Assembly (NCBI RefSeq): GCF_024753145.1
Contig: NZ_JANUGU010000001.1
Coordinates: 868,001 to 932,000 of the forward strand
From: Massilia terrae
GTDB lineage: Bacteria > Pseudomonadota > Gammaproteobacteria > Burkholderiales > Burkholderiaceae_D
DNA length: 64,000 nucleotides
Direction: 5' to 3'
Shown here: piece by piece, positions 42,067 through 52,350 of the stretch
Position numbering within the stretch: position 1 is the stretch's first letter
Layout of the letters: each line of letters opens with the position of its first letter
Notes under the pieces: model-generated
Databases searched by the model: none
What the model was told of the DNA's origin: nothing
What the model saw: the letters and a program-made list of their open reading frames with translations, nothing else
Program-made: the position numbers and the translations under genes

Positions 42067-43615
42067 TATGAAGACGCTTCGCGTGAAGGCACTCCTTGTG
42101 CTGCTGGCTGCTGCGTTTTCTGCCAATGCTGCTCCATTGCCCAAGCCCGACCGCGGCGGTGTGCCTGAATCGAAGCTGTACGATTATGGCGTCATGGGCC
42201 CGCCCGCGACGCCGGCGATTGTGTCTGCCGCAAATGCAGGGCTGGCGACTGCATTGCCCGCCGGGCCGTACCAGGCCAACTGGAACTCGATCCGGAAGAA
42301 CTACCAGCCGCCGGCCTGGTTCGCGGGCGCGAAGTTCGGCATCTTCCTGCACTGGGGCGTGTATGCCGTGCCGGCGTATCACAACGAGTGGTACGAAAAG
42401 CACATGTACGACCGCGACCTGGCCTGGCACACGGAGCATTTCGGGCTGCCGGAGAAATTCGGCTACAAGGACTTCATCCCGCAATTCACGGCGGAGAAGT
42501 TCGATCCGGACGCGTGGGCCGAACTGTTCCGCCGCGCTGGCGCGCGCCTGGTCATGCCGACCGCGCAGCATCACGATAACTTCGCCCTGTGGGACAGTGC
42601 GGTCACTCCGTTCAACGCCAAGCGCATGGGGCCGCACCGTGACCTGATCGGCGATCTTGGTGCTGCGGTGCGCAGGGCAGGCATGCGCTTCGGTGTATCC
42701 AACCACGGCGTCGAGAACTTCGCTTTCGTGAATCCGACCGCCCAGGTCGAGGCGCGCCTGCGCGAGCGTCATGCGGACTTGTTCGATCCCGCTTGGGCGG
42801 ACTTCTACAATGTGGCAGACCGTAGTCCGCTGGCGATGTCGCGCTTCCTGTCCGATTGGCTGGCCCGCAATTTCGAACTGATCGACAAGTACCAGCCCGA
42901 TCTGCTCTATTTCGACAATGGCGTGAACCTGCGCGTGCTCGACCCGCTGAAGGAGCGCGTGGCGGCCTACTACTACAATCGTGCGAGCGGCTGGGGCAAG
43001 CAGGTTTCGATCAGCACCAAGTGGGTGGCCTACGCGCCGGACAACGACGACAGTCATCAGCTTGGGTCCATCATCGACTTCGAGAAGGTCGGCACGCGTT
43101 CGCCTTCCGGTATCCGTCCTTCGCCATGGATGGTTGATGACACGATCGGCAGTACCTGGGGCTACACGGCGGGCATGAGGATCTCGTCGGCAGCCTCGAT
43201 CATCGGCAAGCTGGTAGATACCGTCAGCAAAGGCGGGTTCTATCTGCTGAACATCGCACCAAAGGCTGATGGGATGATTCCGGACGATCAGCAGCGGGTT
43301 CTGCTCGGGGTTGGCGCTTGGCTGCAGCGGTATGGCGACGCCATCTACGACACGCATCCGTGGACGCGCTTCGGTGACGGTGACTGGCGCTTCACGGTCA
43401 AGGGCGAGGCGCTGTATGCGATCGGCAAAGCGGGCGGTGACAATACGCTTGCCTCGTTGACGCCGGCGGTCGGCAATGTGACCAAGGTCGAAGTGGTCGG
43501 TGGCGAATCAGTCGCGTTCAGCCAAGATGCCGCAGGCTTGCACCTCCAGCTACTTCCGACCTCAGGCGCGCCGTTGCCAGTCGCCTTGAAGATCTCCGGA
43601 CTGCAACCGCGGTAA
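42059..43615 (+). CDS. GH29 alpha-L-fucosidase, exported
   Basis: This 518-residue enzyme has a signal peptide (about 1-24, ANAA) and the GH29 barrel: KFGIFLHWGVY (92-102), the substrate-site HHDNFALWDS (171-180) and the nucleophile D286 in DLLYFDNG. It releases alpha-linked L-fucose, for example from xyloglucan, rhamnogalacturonan or arabinogalactan side chains. It is the last gene of the operon and overlaps the SDR gene by 8 bases. The GH29 acid/base is poorly conserved and cannot be assigned by eye. Confidence 0.9.
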   Translation: MSDMKTLRVKALLVLLAAAFSANAAPLPKPDRGGVPESKLYDYGVMGPPATPAIVSAANAGLATALPAGPYQANWNSIRKNYQPPAWFAGAKFGIFLHWGVYAVPAYHNEWYEKHMYDRDLAWHTEHFGLPEKFGYKDFIPQFTAEKFDPDAWAELFRRAGARLVMPTAQHHDNFALWDSAVTPFNAKRMGPHRDLIGDLGAAVRRAGMRFGVSNHGVENFAFVNPTAQVEARLRERHADLFDPAWADFYNVADRSPLAMSRFLSDWLARNFELIDKYQPDLLYFDNGVNLRVLDPLKERVAAYYYNRASGWGKQVSISTKWVAYAPDNDDSHQLGSIIDFEKVGTRSPSGIRPSPWMVDDTIGSTWGYTAGMRISSAASIIGKLVDTVSKGGFYLLNIAPKADGMIPDDQQRVLLGVGAWLQRYGDAIYDTHPWTRFGDGDWRFTVKGEALYAIGKAGGDNTLASLTPAVGNVTKVEVVGGESVAFSQDAAGLHLQLLPTSGAPLPVALKISGLQPR

Positions 43616-43820
43616 CGCACGCGTGCGCGGGGACCACGGCTTCAAGTTAACCACTAACGCAAACGCGTCGACCCGGCGAAGGCCGGGGCTCATGCTGAGT
43701 TTGCGGTCCCCAGAAGAAATTAAAGAGAGAACGTCGTCCTCGCGAAAGCGGGGACCCCATTTTGCGAGCGCTGCGACTGCTCGCGCAAAATAGGGCTCCA
43801 CGCGTGCGCGGGAACGACGG
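43615..43820. repeat. Intergenic cluster of short GC-rich extragenic repeats
   Basis: The gap between the converging GH29 and GH2 genes contains ACGCGTGCGCGGGGACCACGG at its left end (from 43618) and ACGCGTGCGCGGGAACGACGG at its right end (to 43820). A related CGTCGTCCTCGCGAAAGCGG lies in the middle (about 43733-43752). A hairpin formed by TTTTGCGAGC and GCTCGCGCAAAA lies near 43760-43792. They look like degenerate extragenic palindromic repeats and may also stop transcription from both sides. Confidence 0.5.
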
Positions 43821-43829
43821 TCTCCCTGA

Positions 43830-46800
43830 TTACTTCTTCTGCGCTTTGCGCTTGTCGTCCATTCCTGCTTCGTCCACGTCCGCACTGGTCGAACGCGAGC
43901 GCTTGTATTCCAGTTCCCCTGCTTCGTCAGGCAGCTTCGGTCCCGTGTACAGCACGGCCACATCCGCCAGCGCACTCGCGCGATCCAGCCCGAAGCCGGA
44001 CAGTGCGGTCAGCTTCAGGTAACGCGCGCTGACTCCCTGGTCGAACACGATCCGCTGCGGATCAAAGGTCGAGCCAAGCGTCGCGCGCTTTACGTCGCGC
44101 CAGGCTTGGCCGTCATCGCTGACCTGCACCAGCCATTCGCGCACATCGCCTTCATGGTCGCGATGGTTCTGGCGCGGCATCAGCACCAAGCCATTGAATG
44201 GCACCGACTCCGGGAAGGTAATGGTCAGCTCGGGCTGTGGCCGCGGGATATCGGCGCGCACGCTCACCAGCGAATAGGTATTCGGATCGCCGTCGATCGC
44301 GTTGCCTGCGTCCGGCCAGCCGCTCGCCTTGGCGCCCAGTTTTTTCATCACGCGGGTGTCGAACAGGGTCGCGCGCAGGTCGGCGGCAGCGAGTTCGGTC
44401 TTCGGCTGGAACCCAGCGCTGGCCATGTAGTCGAGCACCGATTTGCGCAGCTGGCGCGCCACCACGCGCTCGTCCAGTTTCGATTCGAGGTCGGCGGTGG
44501 ACACCACCAGCTTGCCCTTGCCGACCCGCGCCTCGAACAGCACGCCGAGCTTGTAGTTGCGGTTCCAGTCGTCGATTGGTTGCACAATCGGCTGCAGGCC
44601 GCGCGGCAGGCGCTCCAGGTTCATCGCGCGCGCATTGGCCACCAGTTCGGTCCACTGCCAGTCGAAGTAGTCGTCGGTCGGGAATTCGGCCAGCGCGGGA
44701 TGGCGCTTGTCGATCCACAGGCCGAGCATGCGGCTCCAGCCCGGATTCATCAGGCGGTTCCAGAACACCGGCACGTCGGCCAGCTGCGGCGAGGTCCAGT
44801 CCAGGTCCGCCTTGCGCGGCATGTACAGCACATTGGCTCCGGCCGCGAGGCGTTCCTCGGCCTCGTCCCACGAATGCGTGACCACCACCTGCGGAGGCGC
44901 TGCGCTTGCTTCTTCGGCCGGGTACAGCCAGAAGTTCCAGTCATTCGCGACCTTGGTGCCGGCCAGGCCGACCACCAGCTTGTAGTGCCCCGGCGCGGGC
45001 AGGGCGGCGAGGCTGGCGTTGATATGGCCCAGCGCCGTGTTATGCCCGATCGGGATCGTGGTGGCGGCGAAGCGTCCTTCGGCAACCGGCTTGCCTTTGG
45101 TGTCCAGCACCTGCCAGTATGGCTGCGCGTTGGCCAGCGGCTTTTCGCCGTAGTGGGCGATCTCCACTGGCACGTCGAGCGTGTCGCGCGTGGTCAGCAC
45201 CAGCTTGGTCAGGCGCGCCAGCGGCACGGTCTCGCCGTTATAGCGCCGGAACTCGTCGGCGGTCGCGTAGCCCTTCGACTCCCAGAAGGTGTCGAGAATG
45301 CCGACCAAGGCGGTGCCCTGGCCGAGGTAGTCGTGCAGGTCCAGCAGCTGGTAGCCGGACAGGCCGCGTGTGCGCAGCGCCGCCTCGATCTCCTCCTTGT
45401 AAGCCTCGAGCTGGTAGCGGCCGGACGCGTAGGCGAAGTCCTTGTTCTTGTCGAGCACACCGTGCGAGCGGGCCGAGTCGCGGAAGATCTCGTAATTCCC
45501 CGGTCGCAGGTAGCCCTTGAATTTGTCGATCACCGAAAAATCGGGATAGGAAATCCACTGGCCCACTTCATGCGACAGCACCGGAACCGTGATGCCGGCG
45601 AGCGAATCGCTGTAGTCGCGCCCGAACCAGCCGGTCTTGTTGCGCAGGGGCGCGGGGCCAATGCGCTGGATCGCGAGGTAGTCAGCGCCCTTGTCGACGT
45701 CCGGCACCACCTTTTCGGTGTGGCCGGTGCCGTTGGTATAGATGCGGCGTGGGTCGACTAAGCGGAAGTGCGCGATCCATTTGTCGAACACCGGCTTCCA
45801 GTTCCCGGACGGCTCATTGCTCGGACTTAGCATCATGAACGAGGGGTGGTTGCCATAGGCGCGGATCAGGCGCTCGGTTTCCTGGTACAGGCGCGCCTCC
45901 ATCGGCGAACCTGGCGCGAAGCTGTTCCACATGCCCGGTTCCGGCTGCAGGTAGACGCCCACTTCGTCGGCGGCCTGGAACGCCGCTTCCGGCGGCGTGA
46001 AGGAGTGGAAGCGCATGTGGTTGATGCCCCATGCCTTGTTAATCTTGAAGATCTTCTTCCAGTAGGCGACGTCGGTCGGCGGGTAGCCGGTCAGCGGGAA
46101 ATCGCCGCCGTGGTGGGTGCCGCGCATGAATACCGGGCGGCCGTTGACGAGGATGTCGGCGCCTTTCGTGCTGATCTGGGCGAAGCCGAAGGACACCGAA
46201 CGCGCGTCTCCCGCGCCGGCGCCGGCGAGCTTCAGGCGCAGGGTTTGGAGCACCGGATGCCATTCGTCCCAGTTTGCCGCGTTCTTGGGGTACTGGACCT
46301 GGAACTCGGTGCTGCCGCCTTTTTCTGTCCAGGTGACCGGGAAGTCATGGCCATTGGCGCTGACCGTGCCCTGGCCGGCCTTGCCGCCTGCGTTGCCGAT
46401 CGCAAGGCGCACGCGCACCGTCTTGTGCTCGACGTCCGGGAAGACCTGCACGTCGTCGATGTAGACCGGCGTGGTCGCCCGCAGTTCGACCTTGCCGATG
46501 ATGCCGTTCCAGCTCATTCCCAGCGAATCCGACACACTGTGCGCATCCGGCCGGTACTTCATCAGCATGCGGTTATCGACCCGGACCGATACCCGGTGCC
46601 GCCCCGGAGCGAGCAGGCCGAGGTCGACCTCGTGCGGCGCAACCAGGCTGTCGTCGGCGCCGGCTTCACGGCCGTCGACCCAAATGGTGGAGGCCCAGCG
46701 CGGCCGCTCGAGATACAGCGATACGTGCTTGCCCTTCCAGTTGGCCGGCACCTCGATGTCGCGCTGGTACCATGCCACGCCGAGATAGTGACGCGGCGGC

Positions 46801-47138
46801 TGCGACAGGAAGGGCACCTTGACCTGGCCCGGCTTCGTGTAGGCCTTGTAGTCCTCGCGCAGATTCCAGTTGCGGTCGTACAGCGACAGCACCCATGGCG
46901 TGTCGGCCCGGATTTCGTCGCCGTAGCCTTGGGCGTTGAGGATGCCGGGCAGGCGGATATGGTCGGCCAGCGCGCTGTCGTACCAGTGTTTGGTCAGGCC
47001 CTGGTCGTCGCGGTCCAGCGCGAAGCGCCAGGTGCCGGACAGGTCGCGCACTTCGGCCGCGTGCAGCGGCAGCGCGCAGGCGAGCAGGGTGAGCGCGGCG
47101 AAGCGCAGGGCGGGGCGGGTCATGGTTGTCATTCGCAT
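43830..47138 (-). CDS. GH2 glycoside hydrolase with C-terminal F5/8-type domain, exported
   Basis: This 1102-residue protein has a signal peptide (to about residue 27, LHAA), a jelly-roll domain (about 30-220; VAWYQRDIEVP, TIWVDGREAG), an Ig-like domain (about 225-320) and the GH2 barrel (about 325-600). The acid/base E442 is in NHPSFMMLSPSNEP, and the probable nucleophile is the Glu in PVLSHEVGQW. A discoidin-like domain follows (about 930-1060) and a charged C-terminal tail ends in KRKAQKK. It belongs to the large GH2 enzymes with beta-galactosidase-, glucuronidase- or arabinosidase-like specificity; the substrate is not clear. Starts at 47138, 47132 or 47123 are possible and none has a clear ribosome site. 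It is divergent from GH115. Confidence 0.85.
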   Translation of the reverse strand: MRMTTMTRPALRFAALTLLACALPLHAAEVRDLSGTWRFALDRDDQGLTKHWYDSALADHIRLPGILNAQGYGDEIRADTPWVLSLYDRNWNLREDYKAYTKPGQVKVPFLSQPPRHYLGVAWYQRDIEVPANWKGKHVSLYLERPRWASTIWVDGREAGADDSLVAPHEVDLGLLAPGRHRVSVRVDNRMLMKYRPDAHSVSDSLGMSWNGIIGKVELRATTPVYIDDVQVFPDVEHKTVRVRLAIGNAGGKAGQGTVSANGHDFPVTWTEKGGSTEFQVQYPKNAANWDEWHPVLQTLRLKLAGAGAGDARSVSFGFAQISTKGADILVNGRPVFMRGTHHGGDFPLTGYPPTDVAYWKKIFKINKAWGINHMRFHSFTPPEAAFQAADEVGVYLQPEPGMWNSFAPGSPMEARLYQETERLIRAYGNHPSFMMLSPSNEPSGNWKPVFDKWIAHFRLVDPRRIYTNGTGHTEKVVPDVDKGADYLAIQRIGPAPLRNKTGWFGRDYSDSLAGITVPVLSHEVGQWISYPDFSVIDKFKGYLRPGNYEIFRDSARSHGVLDKNKDFAYASGRYQLEAYKEEIEAALRTRGLSGYQLLDLHDYLGQGTALVGILDTFWESKGYATADEFRRYNGETVPLARLTKLVLTTRDTLDVPVEIAHYGEKPLANAQPYWQVLDTKGKPVAEGRFAATTIPIGHNTALGHINASLAALPAPGHYKLVVGLAGTKVANDWNFWLYPAEEASAAPPQVVVTHSWDEAEERLAAGANVLYMPRKADLDWTSPQLADVPVFWNRLMNPGWSRMLGLWIDKRHPALAEFPTDDYFDWQWTELVANARAMNLERLPRGLQPIVQPIDDWNRNYKLGVLFEARVGKGKLVVSTADLESKLDERVVARQLRKSVLDYMASAGFQPKTELAAADLRATLFDTRVMKKLGAKASGWPDAGNAIDGDPNTYSLVSVRADIPRPQPELTITFPESVPFNGLVLMPRQNHRDHEGDVREWLVQVSDDGQAWRDVKRATLGSTFDPQRIVFDQGVSARYLKLTALSGFGLDRASALADVAVLYTGPKLPDEAGELEYKRSRSTSADVDEAGMDDKRKAQKK

Positions 47139-47295
47139 ATCGTCGATTGGAAGCGCGCGGGTGAGCGCAGCATAAGCTACTGCGCGCCTCCTGTGCCGCC
47201 TGGCGCAATCAACAATTTGACCTTTTGCGACTGCGATGGACACTGGACCGAAGCCCTGTGTACGATTCGTGTGAAAAAATCATAGGATCCAAGCG

Positions 47296-49764
47296 ATGCT
47301 GCGTACCCTCCTGTTCCTGACCTGCCTGCTGGCCGGCGCCGCCAATGCCGCGCCGCTGGTCCATGCTGCTCCCGCCCTCGGCGACTTCGCGCTGGCCACC
47401 CGCGCCGGCGCTGCGCGCATCGTCTACTCGTCGTCCGATGCGGCCGTGGTTGGCCACGCCGCACGCGACCTGGCGGCGGACATTGAACGCGTTACAGGGC
47501 AGCGGCCTGCATTGGGATCCGCAGCGGAAGGCGCGCCGGCGGTGCTGGTCGGGACCCTCGGCACCAGCGCGGTGGCCGATGCGCTGGCGGCGTCCGGCAA
47601 GGTGGACGTAGCCAAGCTGCGCGGCGCCTGGGAAAGCTTCGTCATCGCCACCGTCGAGCATCCGCTGCCGGGTGTGCCGCGCGCGCTGGCGATCATCGGG
47701 AGCGACCCGCGCGGCACAGCTTACGGCGTGTACGAGTTGTCGCAGGCCATCGGTGTCTCGCCCTGGTACTGGTGGGCGGACGTGGCGCCCGCGCACAAGG
47801 ATGCGTTGTACGTCGCTGCCGGAACCCGGCGCTTCGGACCGCCCTCGGTCAAGTACCGCGGCATTTTCATCAACGACGAGGACTGGGGCTTGCAGCAATG
47901 GGCCGCGCGCACGCTCGAACCTGGGCACGGCGGCATCGGACCGAAAACCTACGAAAAAATGTTCGAGCTGCTGCTTCGCCTGAAGGCCAATACCTTGTGG
48001 CCCGCGATGCATCCGGGGACGCCGCCATTCAACAGCTTCCCCGAGAACGCGCGTCTGGCGAACGAGTACGCCATCGTGATGGGTTCCTCGCACGCGGAGC
48101 CCATGCTGCGCAATAACGTCGGCGAGTGGAAGGACGACCCGCACGCCTACAACTACCAGACCAATCGCGACGGTGTGCTCAAGTACTGGGAGGACCGCGT
48201 CGCCGCCAATGGCCGCTACGAGAACATCTACACGATCGGCATGCGCGGCATCCACGACTCAGCAATGCAGGGGCCGAAGTCGGACAGCGAACGCGCACGG
48301 CTTCTGGAGAATATCTTCGACGACCAGCGCGCGCTGCTCGCAAAGTACGTGAATCGGCATCCGGAGCAGGTGCCGCAAGTGTTCGTGCCCTACAAAGAGG
48401 TGCTGGGCCAGTATCGCAACGGCCTGAAGGTCCCGGACGACGTGACGGTCATGTGGACCGACGATAATTTCGGCTACCTCCGGAACTTCACCACGCCGGC
48501 GGAACGCGCGCGCGCGGGCGGGTTTGGCGTCTACTACCATCTGTCCTACCTTGGCGCGCCGCTGTCGTACATCTGGCTCAGCACCACGCCGCCGGCGCTG
48601 GTGTGGGAAGAGATGACCCGCGCCTACGACACCGGCGCCCAGCGCATCTGGATCGCCAACGTTGGCGACCTCAAGCCGGCGGAGATCGACACCGAGTTCT
48701 TCCTGCGGCTGGCATGGGACGTCAAGCAGTGGAATGCACAGGACCTGCCGCGTTTCCTGGTCGAATGGGCCGCGCGCGAATTCGGGCCGGAACACGCGCA
48801 CGAGATCGCGGCCATCATGGATGACTACCACCGACTCAATTTCGACCGTCGTCCGGAGCACCTGCAGTGGTGGCTGCCGAAGCAGCCGCCGCGGCGCAGC
48901 ACGCTTGGCGACGAGGAGGCAAGCAAGCGCCTGCAGGCGTTCCGGCAGCTGCGCGAACGGGTCGAGGCGCTTCAAGCGAAGATCGCGGAGCGCAGCCAGG
49001 ACGCGTGGTTCGAGCTGGTGGCCTATCCGGTCACGGCCAGCGCGTTGGCCAACGAGCGCTTCTTCGAGGGTGAGCGCGGCAACCAGGCCGCCGCGCTGGC
49101 GGCCGACGCCAGGCTGGACAAGCTGACTGCCTGGTACAACGATGGCCTGGCTGGCGGCAAGTGGCGTCACATCATGTCGCAGGAACCAGCGGACCGCCAG
49201 TGGCCGTCGCTGCGCCTGTCGAAGTGGACGATGCCATCTTATCCGCCACGCGCGGAGACGCCGCCGGCCCCGCGGCTCGTCATCGAGGCTGCGCAGTTCG
49301 ACTGCCAGCGCGCCGGTGCCGCCGCCTCGTGGGAGGTGATCCCGGGGCTGGGCCACGGCGAGCAGGGCGCGGTGGCGCTCGCGCCTGCGAGCAGCATGCC
49401 GGTTTCGGCCGCACATATTGCGGTCGACGCGGCGCGACTGGACTACCACGTGAAGCTGCCTTTCGTCGGCGACCTGCCGCTGGAGGTGCATCTTATCCCG
49501 ACCCATGGCGATGGCGCGACGCTGCGCCTCGCGGTCGCCATCGACGACGGTGCGCCGCAAGTATTGACGCTGCCGGTCAACGACGGCCGTCCGGACTGGG
49601 CACAGGGGGTGCTGGATAACGAGCGCGTCGTTAAAATGTCGCTCTCCATCCACACAGTGGGCGAGCACACGATCAGCGTCTACGGCACCGATCCCGGTGT
49701 CGTCATCGACCGGATTGTCCTCGATGGCGCGGCCGTCCGCGTGGCTTCGCGCGGGTCACGGTGA
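47296..49764 (+). CDS. GH115 alpha-glucuronidase, exported
   Basis: This 822-residue enzyme has a signal peptide (about 1-18, ANAA) and the GH115 architecture. An N-terminal GH20b-like domain (about 25-165; GSDPRGTAYGVYELSQAIGVSPWYWWADV) is followed by the catalytic barrel beginning KYRGIFINDEDWGLQQWA. Typical blocks include LKANTLWPAMHPG, NRDGVLKYWEDRV, IYTIGMRGIHDSAM, MWTDDNFGY and IWIANVGDLKPAE. It removes alpha-1,2-linked (4-O-methyl-)glucuronic acid from xylan and, in some members, glucuronic acid from arabinogalactan. It is divergent from the GH2 gene, and a TonB receptor gene follows 98 bp downstream. Confidence 0.92.
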   Translation: MLRTLLFLTCLLAGAANAAPLVHAAPALGDFALATRAGAARIVYSSSDAAVVGHAARDLAADIERVTGQRPALGSAAEGAPAVLVGTLGTSAVADALAASGKVDVAKLRGAWESFVIATVEHPLPGVPRALAIIGSDPRGTAYGVYELSQAIGVSPWYWWADVAPAHKDALYVAAGTRRFGPPSVKYRGIFINDEDWGLQQWAARTLEPGHGGIGPKTYEKMFELLLRLKANTLWPAMHPGTPPFNSFPENARLANEYAIVMGSSHAEPMLRNNVGEWKDDPHAYNYQTNRDGVLKYWEDRVAANGRYENIYTIGMRGIHDSAMQGPKSDSERARLLENIFDDQRALLAKYVNRHPEQVPQVFVPYKEVLGQYRNGLKVPDDVTVMWTDDNFGYLRNFTTPAERARAGGFGVYYHLSYLGAPLSYIWLSTTPPALVWEEMTRAYDTGAQRIWIANVGDLKPAEIDTEFFLRLAWDVKQWNAQDLPRFLVEWAAREFGPEHAHEIAAIMDDYHRLNFDRRPEHLQWWLPKQPPRRSTLGDEEASKRLQAFRQLRERVEALQAKIAERSQDAWFELVAYPVTASALANERFFEGERGNQAAALAADARLDKLTAWYNDGLAGGKWRHIMSQEPADRQWPSLRLSKWTMPSYPPRAETPPAPRLVIEAAQFDCQRAGAAASWEVIPGLGHGEQGAVALAPASSMPVSAAHIAVDAARLDYHVKLPFVGDLPLEVHLIPTHGDGATLRLAVAIDDGAPQVLTLPVNDGRPDWAQGVLDNERVVKMSLSIHTVGEHTISVYGTDPGVVIDRIVLDGAAVRVASRGSR

Positions 49765-49862
49765 GTGCTCAGTCGCTTGATTGTTTAGGTGATTGTCGTT
49801 TCTTTACACGTTCCCGCGTTAAGGTTGCGTCGTTTGGTATAGATAATTCACTTATAAAACGT

Positions 49863-52328
49863 ATGTATATTGCCGCTCCTGGAACCAGCCCGAAGCTTAA
49901 ATTCCTATCCGCCCTGATCGTGGGTTGTTTCGCAGCGCAGCCGCTGTTCGCCCAGACCACCGACAGCGCCAAGCCTGCAACAGTCCATCCGGTACGTCCG
50001 CCACAGGATGCAAAGTCCGACCAGAAGGCCGCGACCACTCCCGCGAAAACAGGCGATGCAGCCAAATCGACGACCACTTCGACCGCGCAGGAGCCGCAGG
50101 CCGGCAGCGAGGACATGGCGACCATCGAGGTGGTCGCATCGCGCCCGACCAACAAGGTCGATCGCGACGTGTACGACCTGAAGAACGACATCAGCATCAG
50201 CAACGCGTCGGCAGCGGACGTTTTGAACAACGTGCCATCGGTGACGGTGGACCAGGACGGCAACATCCAGTTGCGTGGTAACTCGAACGTGCAGGTCATG
50301 GTCAACGGGAAGCGTGACGCGCAGTTCCAGGGCCAGAACCGCGGCGACGCGCTCAACGCATTCCCGGCCGAAGCCATCGAATCGATCGAGGTGATCAACG
50401 TGCCGGGAGCGGAGTTCGGCAACGAGGGCGGCAGCGGCCCGATCATCAACCTGGTCCTCAAGCGCAACCGCAAGCCAGGCACGCGCGCCAACCTCTCGGC
50501 CAACAAGGGCAGCAACGCGCGCGAGAACGGCTTTCTCAACGGTGAACACGCGGAGGGCCCGTACTCGATCAGCGGGAATATCGGCGTGCGCAAGGATCTG
50601 AATACCGGCAGCCGCAATTCGCAGCGCGAATATCTCGATCCGCAGACCGGCGACGTGATCGGCGGCTCGAATTCCTCCACGCAGAACCGCGCGCCGCGCC
50701 ATTCGGTGACCATGGCTTCGACCTTCACCTACAACGTAGGCGAACGTGACCAGGCCGGCGCCACTGCGAGCTATTCGAAGTTCAATGCGCAGAACGACAG
50801 CACCGGCAACACCTATCGCTACGGCCTGAACCAGGTCGCGACCGCCGATTACACCAGCCACTCGCATAGCGATTCGCCGTCCGAGAACTTCGGCCTTGGC
50901 GCCTCCTATTCGCACAAGAGCGGGGAGCCGGGCGAGGAGTTCAAGTTCGACCTGCGATACACCGGGCAGAGCAACCCGAGCGACCAGAGCGTGTTCTATG
51001 ACTATCGGCTTGCCCCGGCTCGCATCGTCAACGACAACCAGCGTGACAACGGCCGCCGCACCCGCATCCTTGACATCAGCACCGATTACCAGCGCGTCGT
51101 GTTCGACACCTGGCAGCTGAAGGCAGGCGGGAAGGTCGCGCAGACCAAGGGCAGCAATTCGACGTTCTACAGCGCGCTCAATCCACTGACCGGGAATTAC
51201 GAGCCGGTTCCTGGACGCACCAGCGACTTCGAATCGAACGACCGCAACGCAGCGCTCTACACCACGCTCAGCACCAAGTTCGGCGCGCTGTCGCTGCTGG
51301 GTGGCCTGCGTGCCGAGTACACGACGCTCGACGTGCGCCAGCCGCTGCTGAACGAAGAAGACAAGTACAGCTACATGAACTGGCTGCCGAGCTTCTACGC
51401 CACGTATGACCTGAGCGACACCGGCATGCTTCAGTTGCGCACCAGCCGCCGTATCTCGCGGCCGAACGAGCGCAACCTGAATCCCAACCTGGTGTACCTC
51501 AACGACTACAACGCCACCCAAGGCAACCCGAACCTGGAGCCGGTCAATAACGACCTGTACGAGCTGGCTTACCGCGACCGCTTCTTCGACGTGGATTCCA
51601 GCTTCACCCTGTTCGAGCGCCGCGAATCGCCGGTGGTGTCGTGGCGCAGCTACCCGCTCGCCAGCGATCCGGACGTGATCGTGACCTCGCCGGTCAATTT
51701 CGGCACCCACGATTCGCGTGGTGTGGAGCTGGCGTTCAATGTGAAGCAGCTGTTCCTGGAGGGCCTGTCGGCCAACTTCAGCACGACCATCAGCAATGAC
51801 AAGCAACTGCGGCTGTTTAACTTCAACTTCGACCAGCAGGTCGAACAGACCATCCACCGCGAGAGCGCGAAGGTGCGCCTGGCCTACCAGATCGGCGTGG
51901 ATTCGCTGCAGCTGATGGTCAACCACAATGGTCCGACGCTGGCCGGGCAGGGCGTCAACAAGGCGTTCACCATGACGCAGTTCTCATGGCAGCATCGCCT
52001 GTCGCCGCAGATGACGCTTAACTTCAACGTTCAGAACGTGTTCAACGTGGGCGGCATGCAGAGCTTCACCGAAAACGAGGTGCTGCGCGTATTCAGCGAG
52101 CGTAGCAAGCAGCCGCGCACCTTCAACATCGGCCTGCGCTACCAGTGGGGCGGCGTGACGGGCGACCAGCGTATCCGCAATGGCGGACGCCGGGGCGACA
52201 TGTTCGACGGCCCGCGCGGCGATCGTGGTGGGCGCAAGGGTGGCTTCGGCGGCGGTCCGGGTGGCCCGGGCGGTGGTGGATTTGGCGGCGGCCCCGGTGG
52301 CGGTGGAGGCGGGCCGGGCTTCGATTAA
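49863..52328 (+). CDS. TonB-dependent receptor / OMP beta-barrel family protein with glycine-rich tail
   Basis: This 821-residue protein has a signal peptide (about 1-31, LFAQ), a Pro/Ala/Thr-rich linker (about 32-85) and a plug (about 90-205; VASRPTNKVDRDVYDL, ADVLNNVPSVTVDQDGNIQLRGNSNVQVMVNGK). An outer-membrane beta-barrel of the CarboxypepD/OMP_b-brl group ends near RTFNIGLRYQWGG. A tail of about 45 residues follows the last strand, with the final 30 nearly all Gly and Pro. The ATG at 49863 has no strong ribosome site, and the long upstream in-frame extension overlaps GH115. It follows GH115 on the same strand and may import glucuronoxylan or arabinogalactan fragments. Confidence 0.85.
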   Translation: MYIAAPGTSPKLKFLSALIVGCFAAQPLFAQTTDSAKPATVHPVRPPQDAKSDQKAATTPAKTGDAAKSTTTSTAQEPQAGSEDMATIEVVASRPTNKVDRDVYDLKNDISISNASAADVLNNVPSVTVDQDGNIQLRGNSNVQVMVNGKRDAQFQGQNRGDALNAFPAEAIESIEVINVPGAEFGNEGGSGPIINLVLKRNRKPGTRANLSANKGSNARENGFLNGEHAEGPYSISGNIGVRKDLNTGSRNSQREYLDPQTGDVIGGSNSSTQNRAPRHSVTMASTFTYNVGERDQAGATASYSKFNAQNDSTGNTYRYGLNQVATADYTSHSHSDSPSENFGLGASYSHKSGEPGEEFKFDLRYTGQSNPSDQSVFYDYRLAPARIVNDNQRDNGRRTRILDISTDYQRVVFDTWQLKAGGKVAQTKGSNSTFYSALNPLTGNYEPVPGRTSDFESNDRNAALYTTLSTKFGALSLLGGLRAEYTTLDVRQPLLNEEDKYSYMNWLPSFYATYDLSDTGMLQLRTSRRISRPNERNLNPNLVYLNDYNATQGNPNLEPVNNDLYELAYRDRFFDVDSSFTLFERRESPVVSWRSYPLASDPDVIVTSPVNFGTHDSRGVELAFNVKQLFLEGLSANFSTTISNDKQLRLFNFNFDQQVEQTIHRESAKVRLAYQIGVDSLQLMVNHNGPTLAGQGVNKAFTMTQFSWQHRLSPQMTLNFNVQNVFNVGGMQSFTENEVLRVFSERSKQPRTFNIGLRYQWGGVTGDQRIRNGGRRGDMFDGPRGDRGGRKGGFGGGPGGPGGGGFGGGPGGGGGGPGFD

Positions 52329-52350
52329 AAAGCGTTAGCTCAAAACCCGT

